Source: Micromonospora marina
GTDB lineage: Bacteria; Actinomycetota; Actinomycetes; Mycobacteriales; Micromonosporaceae
DNA length: 64,000 nucleotides
Assembly: GCF_900091565.1 (NCBI RefSeq)
Contig: NZ_FMCV01000011.1
Coordinates: 93,247-157,246, forward strand
Reading direction: 5' to 3'
The notes under the pieces were generated by a model. That model did not search any database. It was not told where the DNA came from and saw only the letters and a list, made by a program, of their open reading frames with translations. The stretch's first letter is position 1; each line of letters opens with the position of its first letter. The position numbers were made by a program, and so were the translations under genes. Of this stretch, positions 9,736 to 18,688 are shown piece by piece.

Positions 9736-10776
9736 ATGGTTGAGGACGTGGCGAACCCGGCTGGCGAGCGTTCAGGTCAGTTCGGCGCGCTCGGCCTGCA
9801 CCTCGCCGACCCGCGCGTCGAAGCCTCGGTGCTGGGCGTGCTCGACCGGGTCGAGGCGAGCCTGCGGGCGAGCGTGGCGAGCGCCGATCCGCTGGTGACC
9901 GAGGCGTCCCGGCATCTGGTCGAGGCCGGCGGCAAGCGGTTCCGCCCTCTGCTGGTGGCGCTCGGCGCGCAGTTCGGTGACCCGGACGCCGCCCAGGTCG
10001 TCCCCGCCGCCGTGGTGATGGAGCTCACCCACCTGGCGACCCTCTACCACGACGACGTGATGGACGAGGCCGCGGTGCGGCGTGGCGCCCCGAGCGCCAA
10101 CTCCCGCTGGACCAACTCGGTGGCCATCCTGGTCGGCGACTACCTCTTCGCCCGGGCCGCGGACATCGCCGCCGACCTGGGCCCCGAGGCGGTACGCCTT
10201 CAGGCGCGCACGTTCGCCCGGCTGGTGCACGGCCAGATCGCCGAGACGGTCGGCCCGCGCGGCACCGACCCGGTCGCGCACTACCTGCACGTGATCGCCG
10301 AGAAGACCGGCTCGCTCATCGCCACCTCGGCCCGCTTCGGTGGCATGTTCGGCGGCGCCGCGCCCGCGCACGTCGAGGCCCTGGCCGAGTACGGCGAGAT
10401 CATCGGCGTCGCGTTCCAGCTCTCCGACGACCTGCTGGACATCGCCAGCGAGTCGGTGCAGTCCGGCAAGACGCCCGGCACCGACCTGCGCGAGGGCGTG
10501 CCCACCCTGCCGGTGCTCTACGCGATGGCCTCCGACGACGCGGACGCGGCGAGCGTACGGCTGCGCGAGATCCTGGCCAGCGGCCCGCTGGTGGACGACG
10601 CGCTGCACGCCGAGGCGCTCGGCCTGCTGCGGGAGTCCCCGGCGCTCAAGCGCGCCCGGGAGACGGTGCGCAGCTACGCCGAGGACGCACGGGCCCGGCT
10701 GGCTCCGCTTCCGGAGGGCCCGGCGCGTCGCGCGCTGGAGTCGCTCTGCGACTACATCGCCGACCGCACCAGCTGA
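9736..10776 (+). CDS. polyprenyl diphosphate synthase (E-isoprenyl, probably for menaquinone)
   Basis: Cytosolic trans-prenyltransferase that extends an allylic diphosphate with IPP. Seen: the first Asp-rich motif DDVMD (in LYHDDVMDEAAVRRG), the GGKRFRPLL substrate segment, the second Asp-rich motif DDLLD (in QLSDDLLDIASESVQSGKTPGTD), and typical length (346 aa from ATG 9736). A GTG at 9745 is an alternative start. Its place just downstream of nuo suggests a heptaprenyl- or longer-chain synthase for menaquinone, the quinone used by this complex I; chain length cannot be read from the sequence with confidence. Confidence 0.85.
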   Translation: MVEDVANPAGERSGQFGALGLHLADPRVEASVLGVLDRVEASLRASVASADPLVTEASRHLVEAGGKRFRPLLVALGAQFGDPDAAQVVPAAVVMELTHLATLYHDDVMDEAAVRRGAPSANSRWTNSVAILVGDYLFARAADIAADLGPEAVRLQARTFARLVHGQIAETVGPRGTDPVAHYLHVIAEKTGSLIATSARFGGMFGGAAPAHVEALAEYGEIIGVAFQLSDDLLDIASESVQSGKTPGTDLREGVPTLPVLYAMASDDADAASVRLREILASGPLVDDALHAEALGLLRESPALKRARETVRSYAEDARARLAPLPEGPARRALESLCDYIADRTS

Positions 10777-10852
10777 CCCCCTCGCCCCCTCGCGCTGCCC
10801 TCACCCCCTCGCTCTGTCGCCGCCCGTCCGGGCTCTCGTCGCCGCGCGGGGG

Positions 10853-12049
10853 TCAGGGGAGGGTGGGGGTGGGGCGGGGGCGCAGGAGACGGGCACCCAG
10901 CAGCATCAGGAGGGCGGCCAGGAACATCGCCGCGGCGGCCGTGAGCCACATCGCCGGGTAGCCCGCCGCGCCGGCCAGCGCGCCCAGGCCGAGCGGGCCC
11001 AGACAGCCGCCCGCGTACACGCCGGTCTGGGTGATCGAGGTGGCGGCGGCCGGCGCCTGCGGGTGGAGCCGGACCACGGCGAAGTTCATCAGCCCCGGCC
11101 AGGCCCAGCCGAGACCGAAGCCGAACACCACGCCCGCGACCAGCGGTGCCGAACCGGCCACCGCGAGCAGGATCAGGCCGATCGAGCCGGTCAGCAGCAT
11201 CCCGGCGATCAGCCCCACGTGCCCGCCGGTGCGCCGGTCGGCCAGCCAGCCGACGGCGACGCGGGCGAGCACGCACACCACGCTGCCCAGGGTCAGCGTC
11301 AGCCCGGCCAGGCCGGGGGAGAGGCCCCGCGCCGCCGCCGAGTCGACGAGGAACGTGCCGAGGGCGTTCGCCGCGGCGGCGGCGAGCGTCGCGGCCAGCC
11401 CGATCACCATGAGCGGGCCGGTGCCGCCGGGACGGCGGCCGGAGGCGGTCCGGGTGCGCTGGTCCCGCCCGGACCGGGGCACGGCCGGTAGCGCCGCGAG
11501 CGCGGCCACGGCGGCTGCCACGAACGCCCAGCGCCAGCCGGCGGTGAGCGCGACGGTGGGGACCGCCAGACCGGCCAGCAGCGTGGCTGCCGGTACGGCG
11601 GCCTGCTTCACACCGAACGAGAGGCCCTGCCGGTGGGTCGGTACGTGCTCGGCCAGGGCGGCGTTGCTGGCGAGCTGCCCGAGGGCGTTGGCGGCGGCGC
11701 TGAGGGCCAGCAGCACCACCAGGACCGGATATGACCGGGCGAGCCCGGCCACGGCGAGCTGCGAGGCGGCGGAGAGCAGGACGGCGGCCCGTGCGACCGG
11801 TGCCGGGCCGAAGCGTTCGACCAGCGCGCCGGAGGGCACCGAGGTGAGTGCACTCACCCCGAAGTAGATCGAGACGGCCAGGCCCAGCCCGGCCGGGCTG
11901 AAGCGGAGTTCGTCAGCGAGCTGGACGGCGAGCCCACCGACCAGGAAGACGGGCAGGACGCACGCGATCGTGGTGAGCGTGGCGCCGGCGCCGACCGTGA
12001 CGGCGTGACGGGACGCCGGAGGAGCGGCTCGCGAAACTGTTTCGGTCAT
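10853..12049 (-). CDS. MFS transporter
   Basis: About 398 aa with twelve predicted hydrophobic helices and no hydrophilic domains, typical of major facilitator superfamily permeases. A basic loop after TM2 (YFGVSALTSVPSGALVERFG) matches the MFS loop 2-3 signature loosely. The ATG at 12049 (MTETVSRAAP) is preferred over the upstream in-frame ATG at 12058. It is divergent from the IclR regulator and they share a 150-bp region with palindromes, so the regulator may control it. Substrate unknown. It converges on the prenyl synthase gene. Confidence 0.8.
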   Translation of the reverse strand: MTETVSRAAPPASRHAVTVGAGATLTTIACVLPVFLVGGLAVQLADELRFSPAGLGLAVSIYFGVSALTSVPSGALVERFGPAPVARAAVLLSAASQLAVAGLARSYPVLVVLLALSAAANALGQLASNAALAEHVPTHRQGLSFGVKQAAVPAATLLAGLAVPTVALTAGWRWAFVAAAVAALAALPAVPRSGRDQRTRTASGRRPGGTGPLMVIGLAATLAAAAANALGTFLVDSAAARGLSPGLAGLTLTLGSVVCVLARVAVGWLADRRTGGHVGLIAGMLLTGSIGLILLAVAGSAPLVAGVVFGFGLGWAWPGLMNFAVVRLHPQAPAAATSITQTGVYAGGCLGPLGLGALAGAAGYPAMWLTAAAAMFLAALLMLLGARLLRPRPTPTLP

Positions 12050-12088
12050 CGCGAGCACACCTTACGCCGGACGTTCTGGCTGCTCATC

Positions 12089-12113
12089 GTGTCCGTCGAC
12101 ACACGTTCCGTGT
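12089..12113. promoter_or_regulatory. overlapping palindromes between MFS and IclR genes
   Basis: GTGTCCGTCGACAC (12089-12102, 5-bp arms) is followed by ACACG-TTC-CGTGT (12101-12113). Both lie in the divergent promoter region and are plausible IclR-family operators. No experimental support; inferred from position and symmetry. Confidence 0.35.
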
Positions 12114-12201
12114 CCGGTCTTCTGGCATTCTCCATCCGAACAGGCATTTCGCACTCGGCCGGTTTTTCATATGGTGTAAGTCCCCGGCGGCGGAGGTGGT
12201 T

Positions 12202-12984
12202 GTGCGCGACCCCTTGGCGGAACCTTCGGACCTGATCCGCAGCGTGTCACGCGCGCTTCGAGTCCTTGAGTCGGTCGGCCGTGCGCCGAGAGGGCTCACC
12301 GTGAAGCAGATCGCCCGGCGCTGCGAGCTGACCGTCGCCACCACCTACCACCTGGTGCGCACGCTCGCGTACGAGGGCTACGTGATCCGGCGCGAAGACG
12401 GGACGTACATCGTGGGGTTGGAGGTGGCCGACCGCTACCGCGAGCTGGTCACCGCGTTCCGCGGGCCGCCTGCGGTGGGCGAGGCGCTGCGTCGCGCGGC
12501 GTCGGACACCGGCTGGAGCCACTACCTCGGCCGTTTCGTCGGCGGGCAGGTGGCGGTGACCGCGTCCGCCGAGGGGCCGCGCTCGCCCTACATGGAAGAC
12601 CTCGTGCCCGGCTTCGACGAGGGCGCGCACGCCACCGCGCTCGGCAAGAGCCTGCTCGCCACGCTCACCACCGAACAGCGCTTCCGCTACCTGCGCGAGT
12701 ACGGCATGCGCCCGTTCACCACCGCCACCCTCACCACGGTCGAGGCGTTCGAGGCCGACCTGGCCGCCGGGGACCGGCGTGGCATGCAGCTGGAGCTGGG
12801 GCAGTTCCGGCAGGGCGTGGCGTGCGCCGCGGTGCTCGTGGCCCCGGACAAGGACATCGAGCGCCGGGTGGTGCTGGCCTGCGCGCTTCCGGCCGGCGAG
12901 ATGATGACCTCCGCCCGGGTGGTCCGCGCCAAGCTGCTCACCGCCGCCCGCGCCATCGCCGACGGGATCGCCTCGGAGAACTGA
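12202..12984 (+). CDS. IclR-family transcriptional regulator
   Basis: About 260 aa. The N-terminus shows the IclR winged-helix pattern SVSRALRVLESVGRAPRGLTVKQIARRCELTVATTYHLVRTL, followed by the effector-binding domain ending GVACAAVLVAPDKDIERRVVLACALP. GTG 12202 is chosen because GGAGG (12192-12196) sits 5 nt upstream; GTG 12196 lies on the Shine-Dalgarno sequence. It probably regulates itself and the divergent MFS gene. Its 3' end is tandemly duplicated (see repeat at 12950). Confidence 0.88.
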   Translation: MRDPLAEPSDLIRSVSRALRVLESVGRAPRGLTVKQIARRCELTVATTYHLVRTLAYEGYVIRREDGTYIVGLEVADRYRELVTAFRGPPAVGEALRRAASDTGWSHYLGRFVGGQVAVTASAEGPRSPYMEDLVPGFDEGAHATALGKSLLATLTTEQRFRYLREYGMRPFTTATLTTVEAFEADLAAGDRRGMQLELGQFRQGVACAAVLVAPDKDIERRVVLACALPAGEMMTSARVVRAKLLTAARAIADGIASEN

Positions 12985-13024
12985 CGAGCGCCGTCGCCGA
13001 CGGGATCGCCTCCCAGAACTGACG
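12950..13024 (+). repeat. tandem duplication of the IclR gene 3' end
   Basis: 37-bp unit 12950-12986 containing the last codons and stop of the IclR gene is repeated at 12988-13024 with 3 mismatches; the second copy again ends in AGAACTGACG. A local duplication that leaves the reading frame untouched. Confidence 0.8.
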
Positions 13025-13061
13025 CAGGGCCGCCGACCTGGTGGGTCGACGGCCCCGCGCG

Positions 13062-13085
13062 GAGCGGTCCAGCGCCGGACCGCTC
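13062..13085. terminator. bidirectional hairpin between IclR and PhoX genes
   Basis: Perfect 9-bp stem GAGCGGTCC (13062-13070) / GGACCGCTC (13077-13085) with a 6-nt loop between two convergent genes. Confidence 0.6.
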
Positions 13086-13095
13086 CCGGGATGGG

Positions 13096-15222
13096 TCAGC
13101 TACCGACCGGGCCGCCGTCGAGGCGCCAGGTGACCACCACGCCGGGCTTGGCGAAGGCACCGTCCGGCCAGGTGGAGGCGGGGTTCTCCACCGACGCACC
13201 GGTGACCTCGCCCGGGTGCTGCACCGCCACGAAGACCGAACGGTTGTCGTCGGTGATGAACGGGCCGCAGGCCTCCGCGCCCAGCGGTACGGTGAGGAAC
13301 TGCTTCAGGTGACCCCGCTCCGGACCTTCGACGGCCGTGGCGAACAGGCCGTCGTTGCTGCCCAGTGCGTTGCCGTCGGTCGAGATCCACAGGTTGCCGG
13401 TGGCGTCGAAGGCGACGTTGTCCGGGCAGGAGATCGGCGAGACCTTCGTCTTGTCGTACCCGGCGAAGTAGGTCGAGGCGTCGGCCGGATCGCCGCAGAC
13501 GATCGGCAGCGACCAGGCGAAGGTCTCGGCGGTGTTGTCGCCGCGGTCCTCGACCAGCTCCAGGATCTGCCCGTGCCGGTTGCTGTTGCGCGGGTTCGCC
13601 TCGTCGGCGGGCGCCTTGCCGGCCTTGCCGCGGTCGCTGTTGTTCGTCAGCGCCACGTAGACCTTGCCGGTGAGCAGGCTCGGCTCGACGTCCTCGGGCC
13701 GGTCCATCTTGGTGGCGCCGACCTTGTCCCCGGCCAGCCGGGTGAAGGTGAGCACGTCTGCGGCGGTCATGCCGTCGACGTACGAGCGGTTGCCGCTGAC
13801 CAGCTTGATCCAGCGGCCTCGGCCGCCGAACCCGCCGTCGGCCGGAAGCGTGCCGGAACCGTCGATCTCGGCGGCGGGGCTGTCGCCCTCGATCTTCGCG
13901 ACGTAGAGCGTGCCGGACTCCAGCAGCGTCAGGTTGTGCCGCCGCGCCACCGCGGACCTGCCCGGCATGAACTTCTTGTCCGAGACGAACTTGTAAAGGT
14001 AGTCGAAGCGCTCGTCGTCACCCATGTACGCGACCACCCGGCCGTTGCGTGCCACGATGACGTTCGCGCCCTCGTGCTTGAACCGGCCCAGCGCGGTGTG
14101 CTTGCGCGGCTTGGCCTGCGGGTCGAACGGGTCGATCTCGACGATCCAGCCGAACCGGTTCGCCTCGTTGGGGTGCTTGGCCAGGTCGAACCGCTCGTCC
14201 GCCCGCTCCCACTTGCGGCTGCCGCTCGGGTGGCGCACGTCGGTCGGGATGCCGTAGCGGGCCAGCTTCGGCTTCTGCTCCTCCGGCACCCCGTCGCCGC
14301 CGACGAAGTACTGGTTGAAGTTCTCCTCGCCGGAGAGGACGGTGCCCCACGGGGTGACGCCACCGGCGCAGTTGTTGAGCGTGCCGATCACCGTCCGGCC
14401 CTTCGGGTCGGCGGCGGTACGCAGCCACGGCGAGCCGGCGGCCGGGCCGGTCAGCTCGAACTTCGTGGCCAGTGCGGTGACCCGCCGGTTGTACTCGCGC
14501 CGGCCGCGCCGTACCGGCCGCCACTGCCCGGTGTTCTCCACCCGCTCCAGTTCCACCACGGACATGCCGTGCGCGGCCATCGCGATCCGCACCTGCTCCA
14601 CCGTGAGCGCGTCCTGGCTGGTGAAGCCGGGGAACATCAGGTCTTCGTTCGTGTACTCGTGGTTCACCACGAGCAGCGCGCGGCGGCGGTCGATCGGGAG
14701 CACGCCGACGAAGTCGTTGTTGTAGCCGAACTGCTTGGACTGGGCGGCGGCGGTCTGCCGGCCGAGGCTGAACGCGGGCGCGCCGGGCACCACCTCGTCA
14801 CCCCAGCGGATCACGACGGAGTGGTCGTACCCGTTCGGGACCACGAGGGTGTCGAGCTTGTTCGGCGGGATCGGCTTGAACGTCAGTGCGCCGCTACCCG
14901 GGCGGCCCGCGCCGGTGGCGGCCACCTCGCCGCCGCCGGGTGCGGGCGGGGCGGCGGGGGCGGCGGCGGCCGGTGCGGCGCCGGCGAGCGCGCCCGCGGC
15001 GGCACCGCCGAAGCCGAGCACCAGCGCGCCGACCGCGCCGGCCCGGACCACGCCGCGCCGGGAGATCTCGGTGTCGACCACGTCGCCGAAGTACGGGTTG
15101 TCGGTCGGGTTGGGCACCGGGTGGTCACACGCGTTGCCGCACCGGTACAGACAGGTCATCGCGTCGCGGCTGCCGTGGCGGGTGCCACCCAGCAGCGGAA
15201 GCAGGCGAGGCCGGTCGCTCAT
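13096..15222 (-). CDS. PhoX-family phosphatase (DUF839), Tat-exported
   Basis: 708-aa protein related to the PhoX alkaline phosphatases, which use calcium and iron and release phosphate outside the membrane. The start ATG 15222 is fixed by AGGAGG just upstream on this strand. A twin-arginine signal is seen at about residues 46-75 (SRRGVVRAGAVGALVLGFGG followed by an Ala-rich stretch). The mature part has the DUF839 pattern: GVLPIDRRRALLVVNHEYTNE, GTLNNCAGGVTPWGTVLSGEENF, MDRPEDVEPS and CPDNVAFDATGNLWISTDGN. Phosphatase activity is inferred from the family. It is divergent from the sigma factor gene. Confidence 0.87.
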   Translation of the reverse strand: MSDRPRLLPLLGGTRHGSRDAMTCLYRCGNACDHPVPNPTDNPYFGDVVDTEISRRGVVRAGAVGALVLGFGGAAAGALAGAAPAAAAPAAPPAPGGGEVAATGAGRPGSGALTFKPIPPNKLDTLVVPNGYDHSVVIRWGDEVVPGAPAFSLGRQTAAAQSKQFGYNNDFVGVLPIDRRRALLVVNHEYTNEDLMFPGFTSQDALTVEQVRIAMAAHGMSVVELERVENTGQWRPVRRGRREYNRRVTALATKFELTGPAAGSPWLRTAADPKGRTVIGTLNNCAGGVTPWGTVLSGEENFNQYFVGGDGVPEEQKPKLARYGIPTDVRHPSGSRKWERADERFDLAKHPNEANRFGWIVEIDPFDPQAKPRKHTALGRFKHEGANVIVARNGRVVAYMGDDERFDYLYKFVSDKKFMPGRSAVARRHNLTLLESGTLYVAKIEGDSPAAEIDGSGTLPADGGFGGRGRWIKLVSGNRSYVDGMTAADVLTFTRLAGDKVGATKMDRPEDVEPSLLTGKVYVALTNNSDRGKAGKAPADEANPRNSNRHGQILELVEDRGDNTAETFAWSLPIVCGDPADASTYFAGYDKTKVSPISCPDNVAFDATGNLWISTDGNALGSNDGLFATAVEGPERGHLKQFLTVPLGAEACGPFITDDNRSVFVAVQHPGEVTGASVENPASTWPDGAFAKPGVVVTWRLDGGPVGS

Positions 15223-15391
15223 GAGGTGGTGCCTCCTGATCTCAATGTCGGAAGGCGCACGGCTGATCGGCCCGCGCGCCCACCCGCCGGACGCTGCCAG
15301 GGCACGGTGAGCGGCGATCGGCCCGGACCTGAACCGGACGTGAACAGCTCCGCGCTGACCTGCGGATGAACCGTTCGGCGTCACGGCACGT

Positions 15392-15961
15392 ATGGAAGGG
15401 CGAACGCATCGCCGGTTTCCCCGCCGCCGGAAGCGAGGTACCGCCATCAGCGACCACGACGCCCAGCTGCTGCGCGCCCTGCACGACGAACATGCCGACG
15501 CGCTGTACGCGCACGCCCTGCGGCTGGTGAACGGCGATCGGACGCGCGCCGAGGACCTGGTGCAGGAGACGCTGCTGCGTGCCTGGCGGCATCCCGAGTC
15601 GCTGGATCCGCGGCGCGGCTCGGTACGCGCCTGGCTGTTCACCACTGCGCGGAACCTCGCGATCGACGCGTGGCGGCGGCGCTCGGCCCGGGTGGGTGAG
15701 GTGTACACGGACGAGCTGCCGGAGACCGCCGAGACGGTCGACGAGACCGAGCGCGCGGTGGAGGCGTGGACCGTCGCCGAGGCGCTCAACCGGCTCAGCC
15801 CGACCCACCGGGAGGTGCTGGTCGAGTGCTTCTACCAGGGGCGTTCGGTGGCGGAGGCGGCGGCGCGGCTGGGCGTACCACCGGGCACGGTGAAGTCGCG
15901 TACCCACTACGCGCTGCGCTCACTACGGTTGGCGCTGGCCGAGATGGGGGTGACCGGATGA
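15392..15961 (+). CDS. ECF sigma-70 family sigma factor
   Basis: 189 aa with sigma-2 region (LLRALHDEHADALYAHALRL, then RAEDLVQETLLRAWRH and RAWLFTTARNLAIDAWRRR) and sigma-4 region (LNRLSPTHREVLVECFYQGRSVAEAAARLGVPPGTVKSRTHYALRSLR). The arrangement with a downstream overlapping zinc anti-sigma factor resembles the SigL/RslA-type pair of actinobacteria. No clear Shine-Dalgarno precedes ATG 15392; the true start may be a few codons downstream, as the first 18 residues are basic and poorly conserved-looking. Confidence 0.88.
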   Translation: MEGRTHRRFPRRRKRGTAISDHDAQLLRALHDEHADALYAHALRLVNGDRTRAEDLVQETLLRAWRHPESLDPRRGSVRAWLFTTARNLAIDAWRRRSARVGEVYTDELPETAETVDETERAVEAWTVAEALNRLSPTHREVLVECFYQGRSVAEAAARLGVPPGTVKSRTHYALRSLRLALAEMGVTG

Positions 15962-16647
15962 CACGCTGCGAGTTCGCGCACGACGACGGGGCGTACGTGC
16001 TCGGCGCCCTCACCCCGGCGGACCGCGTCGCCTACGAGCGGCACCTGGCCGGCTGCGCGCAGTGCCGGGAGGCGGTGGCCGAGATCGCCGTGCTGCCCGG
16101 GCTGCTGGGGCGGCTCGACCCGGCCGGGCTGGAGCAGTTCCTGGAGGTCGGGCCGGAGACGTCGCGGGTGCCCGCGCTGCTCGACGCCGCGCGCGAGCGC
16201 AAGCGCCGCGACCGGTCCCGCTCCCGCCGGCGGTACGCGTTGACGGCGCTCGCCGCCGCCGCGCTCGCCGTGCTGGCGGGCGTCGGGGTGGGGCTGGTGC
16301 AGTCGCCGGCCGAGCCGTCGAAGCCGCCGGTGGCGCTGGCCTCCATGCGGCCGGTGGCCGGGACGGTGCCGGTGCACGCCGAGGTGGGGCTGACCGAGAC
16401 GCCGTGGGGCACCGAGGTCACCATGCACTGCGGGTACGACAGGCGGGCCGGGCACCGGGAGGCGTACACGTTCCGGCTGGTGGCGCACGGCCCGGACGGC
16501 GCGACGGAGCAGATCGGCTCCTGGCTGGCCGCCCCCGGTGACGACCTGCGCTTCTCCGGCGTCACCCGCTTCACCAAGGGTGAGCTGGTCCGCCTGGAGC
16601 TGCTCCGGGGCGCGAATTCCCCAGTCCTGGCCTACGACCTTCGCTGA
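15958..16647 (+). CDS. zinc-binding anti-sigma factor, single-pass membrane protein
   Basis: 229 aa. The N-terminal ZAS motif HxxxCxxC is visible in YERHLAGCAQCREA (about residues 25-38). A membrane helix lies at about residues 95-115 (YALTALAAAALAVLAGVGVG) followed by an extracytoplasmic domain. Its ATG overlaps the sigma stop as ATGA, so the two are made together; it is expected to hold the sigma factor at the membrane until a redox or envelope signal acts. Resembles RslA/RsrA-type proteins. Confidence 0.87.
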   Translation: MTRCEFAHDDGAYVLGALTPADRVAYERHLAGCAQCREAVAEIAVLPGLLGRLDPAGLEQFLEVGPETSRVPALLDAARERKRRDRSRSRRRYALTALAAAALAVLAGVGVGLVQSPAEPSKPPVALASMRPVAGTVPVHAEVGLTETPWGTEVTMHCGYDRRAGHREAYTFRLVAHGPDGATEQIGSWLAAPGDDLRFSGVTRFTKGELVRLELLRGANSPVLAYDLR

Positions 16648-16666
16648 CCCGCCTCCCCTCCCGTCG

Positions 16667-16729
16667 TCTTGCACTTCTGGCCCTCGGTGCGGGCGTTCTC
16701 GCCCCTTTGCCTGGGCAGCAAGTGCAAGA
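16667..16729. terminator. inverted repeat between convergent anti-sigma and rarD genes
   Basis: TCTTGCACTT (16667-16676) and AAGTGCAAGA (16720-16729) form a perfect 10-bp stem around a 43-nt GC-rich loop, directly after the rarD stop on the minus strand and 20 bases after the anti-sigma stop. Confidence 0.5.
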
Positions 16730-17662
16730 TCAGCGGGACGGGGTGGGGGTGGGGGCCGGGACGGCGGCGGTGCGGGCGGTCACGCGGGTGCGGTGGGAGT
16801 GGCGCAGCGCGTCGGCGGTGAAGACCACCAGGGCGAGCCAGACCAGCGCGAACCCGGCCAGCCGGGCCGGCGGCATCGGCTCGTGGAAGATCAGCACGCC
16901 GCAGCCGAGCTGGAGGATCGGGGCGAGGTACTGCAGCATGCCGACAGTGGACAGGGGCAGCCGGTTCGCCGCCCCGGCGAACAGCAGCAGCGGGGTCGCG
17001 GTGGCGGCACCGGCGAGCACGAGCAGCGCGGTGTGCCCGGCCGAGACGTGCCCGAACGTCGAGTCGCCGCGCGCCGACAGCCACCCCAGGTACGCCATGG
17101 CGGGCAGCGCCAGCACCGCCGACTCGACGAACAGCCCCTCCGTGGCGGGCAACGCGAGCCGCTTCTTGACCAGGCCGTAACTGGCGAAGCTGAACGCCAG
17201 GGTGAGCGCCAGCCAGGGCAGGCGGCCATAGTCGACGGTGAGCACCGCCACCGCGAGTGCGCCGACGCCGAGTGCCGCCCACTGGGCCCGACGCAGCCGT
17301 TCCCGCAGCACGAGCACGCCGAAAAGCACCGACACCAGCGGGTTGATGAAGTAGCCGAGCGCCGTCTCCACCACCCGGTCGGAGTTGACACCGTAGATGT
17401 ACGTACCCCAGTTGACGGCGATCAGCGCGGCGGCGAGCCCGATGCCGGCGAGCGCCCGGGGCCGCCGGGCCAGCTTGCGCAGGAAGCCGCCGTGCCGGGT
17501 GGCGGCCAGCAGCAACGCCACGAACGCCACCGACCACAGGATCCGGTGCGCGAGGATCTCCACCGGCCCGGCCGGGCGCAGCAGCTTCAGGTAGATCGGG
17601 AAGAAACCCCAGATCAGGTACGCGCCGACGCCGTACAGGTAGCCGAGCCGGAGCGGGTTCAC
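16730..17662 (-). CDS. rarD: EamA/RarD family permease
   Basis: 310 aa with about ten hydrophobic helices; the start GYLYGVGAYLIWGFFPIYLKLLRP and AHRILWSVAFVALLL, plus NWGTYIYGVNSDRVVETALGYFINPLVSVLFGVLVL, match RarD-type drug/metabolite permeases. Substrate unknown. The start overlaps the stop of the GNAT gene (17659-17662), giving a two-gene operon. Confidence 0.87.
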   Translation of the reverse strand: MNPLRLGYLYGVGAYLIWGFFPIYLKLLRPAGPVEILAHRILWSVAFVALLLAATRHGGFLRKLARRPRALAGIGLAAALIAVNWGTYIYGVNSDRVVETALGYFINPLVSVLFGVLVLRERLRRAQWAALGVGALAVAVLTVDYGRLPWLALTLAFSFASYGLVKKRLALPATEGLFVESAVLALPAMAYLGWLSARGDSTFGHVSAGHTALLVLAGAATATPLLLFAGAANRLPLSTVGMLQYLAPILQLGCGVLIFHEPMPPARLAGFALVWLALVVFTADALRHSHRTRVTARTAAVPAPTPTPSR

Positions 17663-18147
17663 CGCTTCACTGTAAGTGGTGAACCGTTTTCCTGGTCCTT
17701 ATCGGTGACCGGCGTCACCCGCTGATCCAGCTCCATCCACAGATCCGCCGCGACCGGCCGGAAGCCGATCTTCGCGTAGACCTCGTGCGCGTCGAGCGTG
17801 GCCAGCAGGATCCGGCGTACGCCCAGCTCGCCCAGGTGGTCGCGGACCGCGCCGGCCAGCCAGGTGCCGAGCCCGCGGCCCCGCTCGGCCGGGTCCACGT
17901 ACACGTCGCAGAGCCAGGCGAACGTGGCGCCGTCGGTGACCACCCGGGCGACCGCCACCTGCCGTCCGTCGCCGGGCCGGTAGACGCCGAAGCCGGTCGA
18001 GCCGGCGAAGGCGCGCACCACCGTCTCCCGGTCCCGCCCCAGCGCCCAGTACGCGTCGGTGGCGAGCCAGACGTGCACCCGGTCCAGGTCGATCCGGTCC
18101 GGGTCGGTACTGATCTCGTAGCCGTCCGCGCGGGTTACTGTGAACAC
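17659..18147 (-). CDS. GNAT-family N-acetyltransferase
   Basis: 162 aa. The acetyl-CoA binding motif of GNAT proteins is visible in LCDVYVDPAERGRGLGTWLAGAVRDHL (R/Q-x-x-G-x-G/A as RGRGLG), followed by ILLATLDAHEVYAKIGFRPV. Upstream partner of rarD by a 4-bp overlap. Acceptor substrate cannot be deduced. Confidence 0.87.
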   Translation of the reverse strand: MFTVTRADGYEISTDPDRIDLDRVHVWLATDAYWALGRDRETVVRAFAGSTGFGVYRPGDGRQVAVARVVTDGATFAWLCDVYVDPAERGRGLGTWLAGAVRDHLGELGVRRILLATLDAHEVYAKIGFRPVAADLWMELDQRVTPVTDKDQENGSPLTVKR

Positions 18148-18210
18148 GCGGCCGAGGCTAGTACCCCCGCCCGGCCCTCTCGCCAGCCAATTCCCTGCTG
18201 CTGGCCTGGT

Positions 18211-18246
18211 GGCCCCGGCCGGTCACCACGGCGACCGGCCGGGGCC
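18211..18246 (-). terminator. GC-rich hairpin downstream of the holin-like gene
   Basis: Perfect 14-bp stem 18211-18224 / 18233-18246 with an 8-nt loop, 6 bases beyond the stop of the minus-strand gene at 18253. Confidence 0.65.
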
Positions 18247-18252
18247 CCGGGG

Positions 18253-18639
18253 TCAGTCGCGGTCGAGGACGGCGCCGAGGATCCAGGTGACGATGCCGAC
18301 GAAGAGCGCGCCCAGCACCGCCTCCGGCCAGAACCCGTCCACGTGGAAGGGCAGTCCGGCCTCACCGGCGATCCAACTGGTGAGCAGGAAGAGCAGGCCG
18401 TTCACGACCAGCGCGATCAGGCCGAGGGTCAGCAGGTAGAAGCCGCACCCCACGGTCTTGATGATCGGCTGGAGCACCGCGTTCACCACGCCGAAGATGA
18501 CCGCGACGAGCACCAGCGTGATCACCGTCTCGGTGGCCGAGCCGGAGTCGAGCGAGATGCCCGGGATGAGTAGCGTGGCGAGCCAGAACGCCACCGCCGT
18601 CGAACCCACGCGAATCAGTAGACTCTTCAGGAAACCCAT
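18253..18639 (-). CDS. phage holin family protein (4-TM, superfamily IV type)
   Basis: 128 aa with four hydrophobic segments and little else: SLLIRVGSTAVAFWLATLLI, VITLVLVAVIFGVVNAVLQPII, GCGFYLLTLGLIALVVNGLLFLLTSW and AVLGALFVGIVTWILGAVLD. This pattern, with the conserved N-A-x-x-Q/R-P-x-x-K segment, is that of the mycobacterial 4-TMS holin-like family. In chromosomes these are housekeeping membrane proteins of unknown role, not a sign of prophage here. Confidence 0.8.
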   Translation of the reverse strand: MGFLKSLLIRVGSTAVAFWLATLLIPGISLDSGSATETVITLVLVAVIFGVVNAVLQPIIKTVGCGFYLLTLGLIALVVNGLLFLLTSWIAGEAGLPFHVDGFWPEAVLGALFVGIVTWILGAVLDRD

Positions 18640-18688
18640 GGCCGGGATCGTGCCACGGCCGTACCACCAGGGGAAGTCGTGCGGCCAG

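Noticed and set aside
18253..18639. Prophage remnant because of the holin-like name
   Set aside because: The family is a common chromosomal actinobacterial membrane protein; no other phage genes are adjacent.
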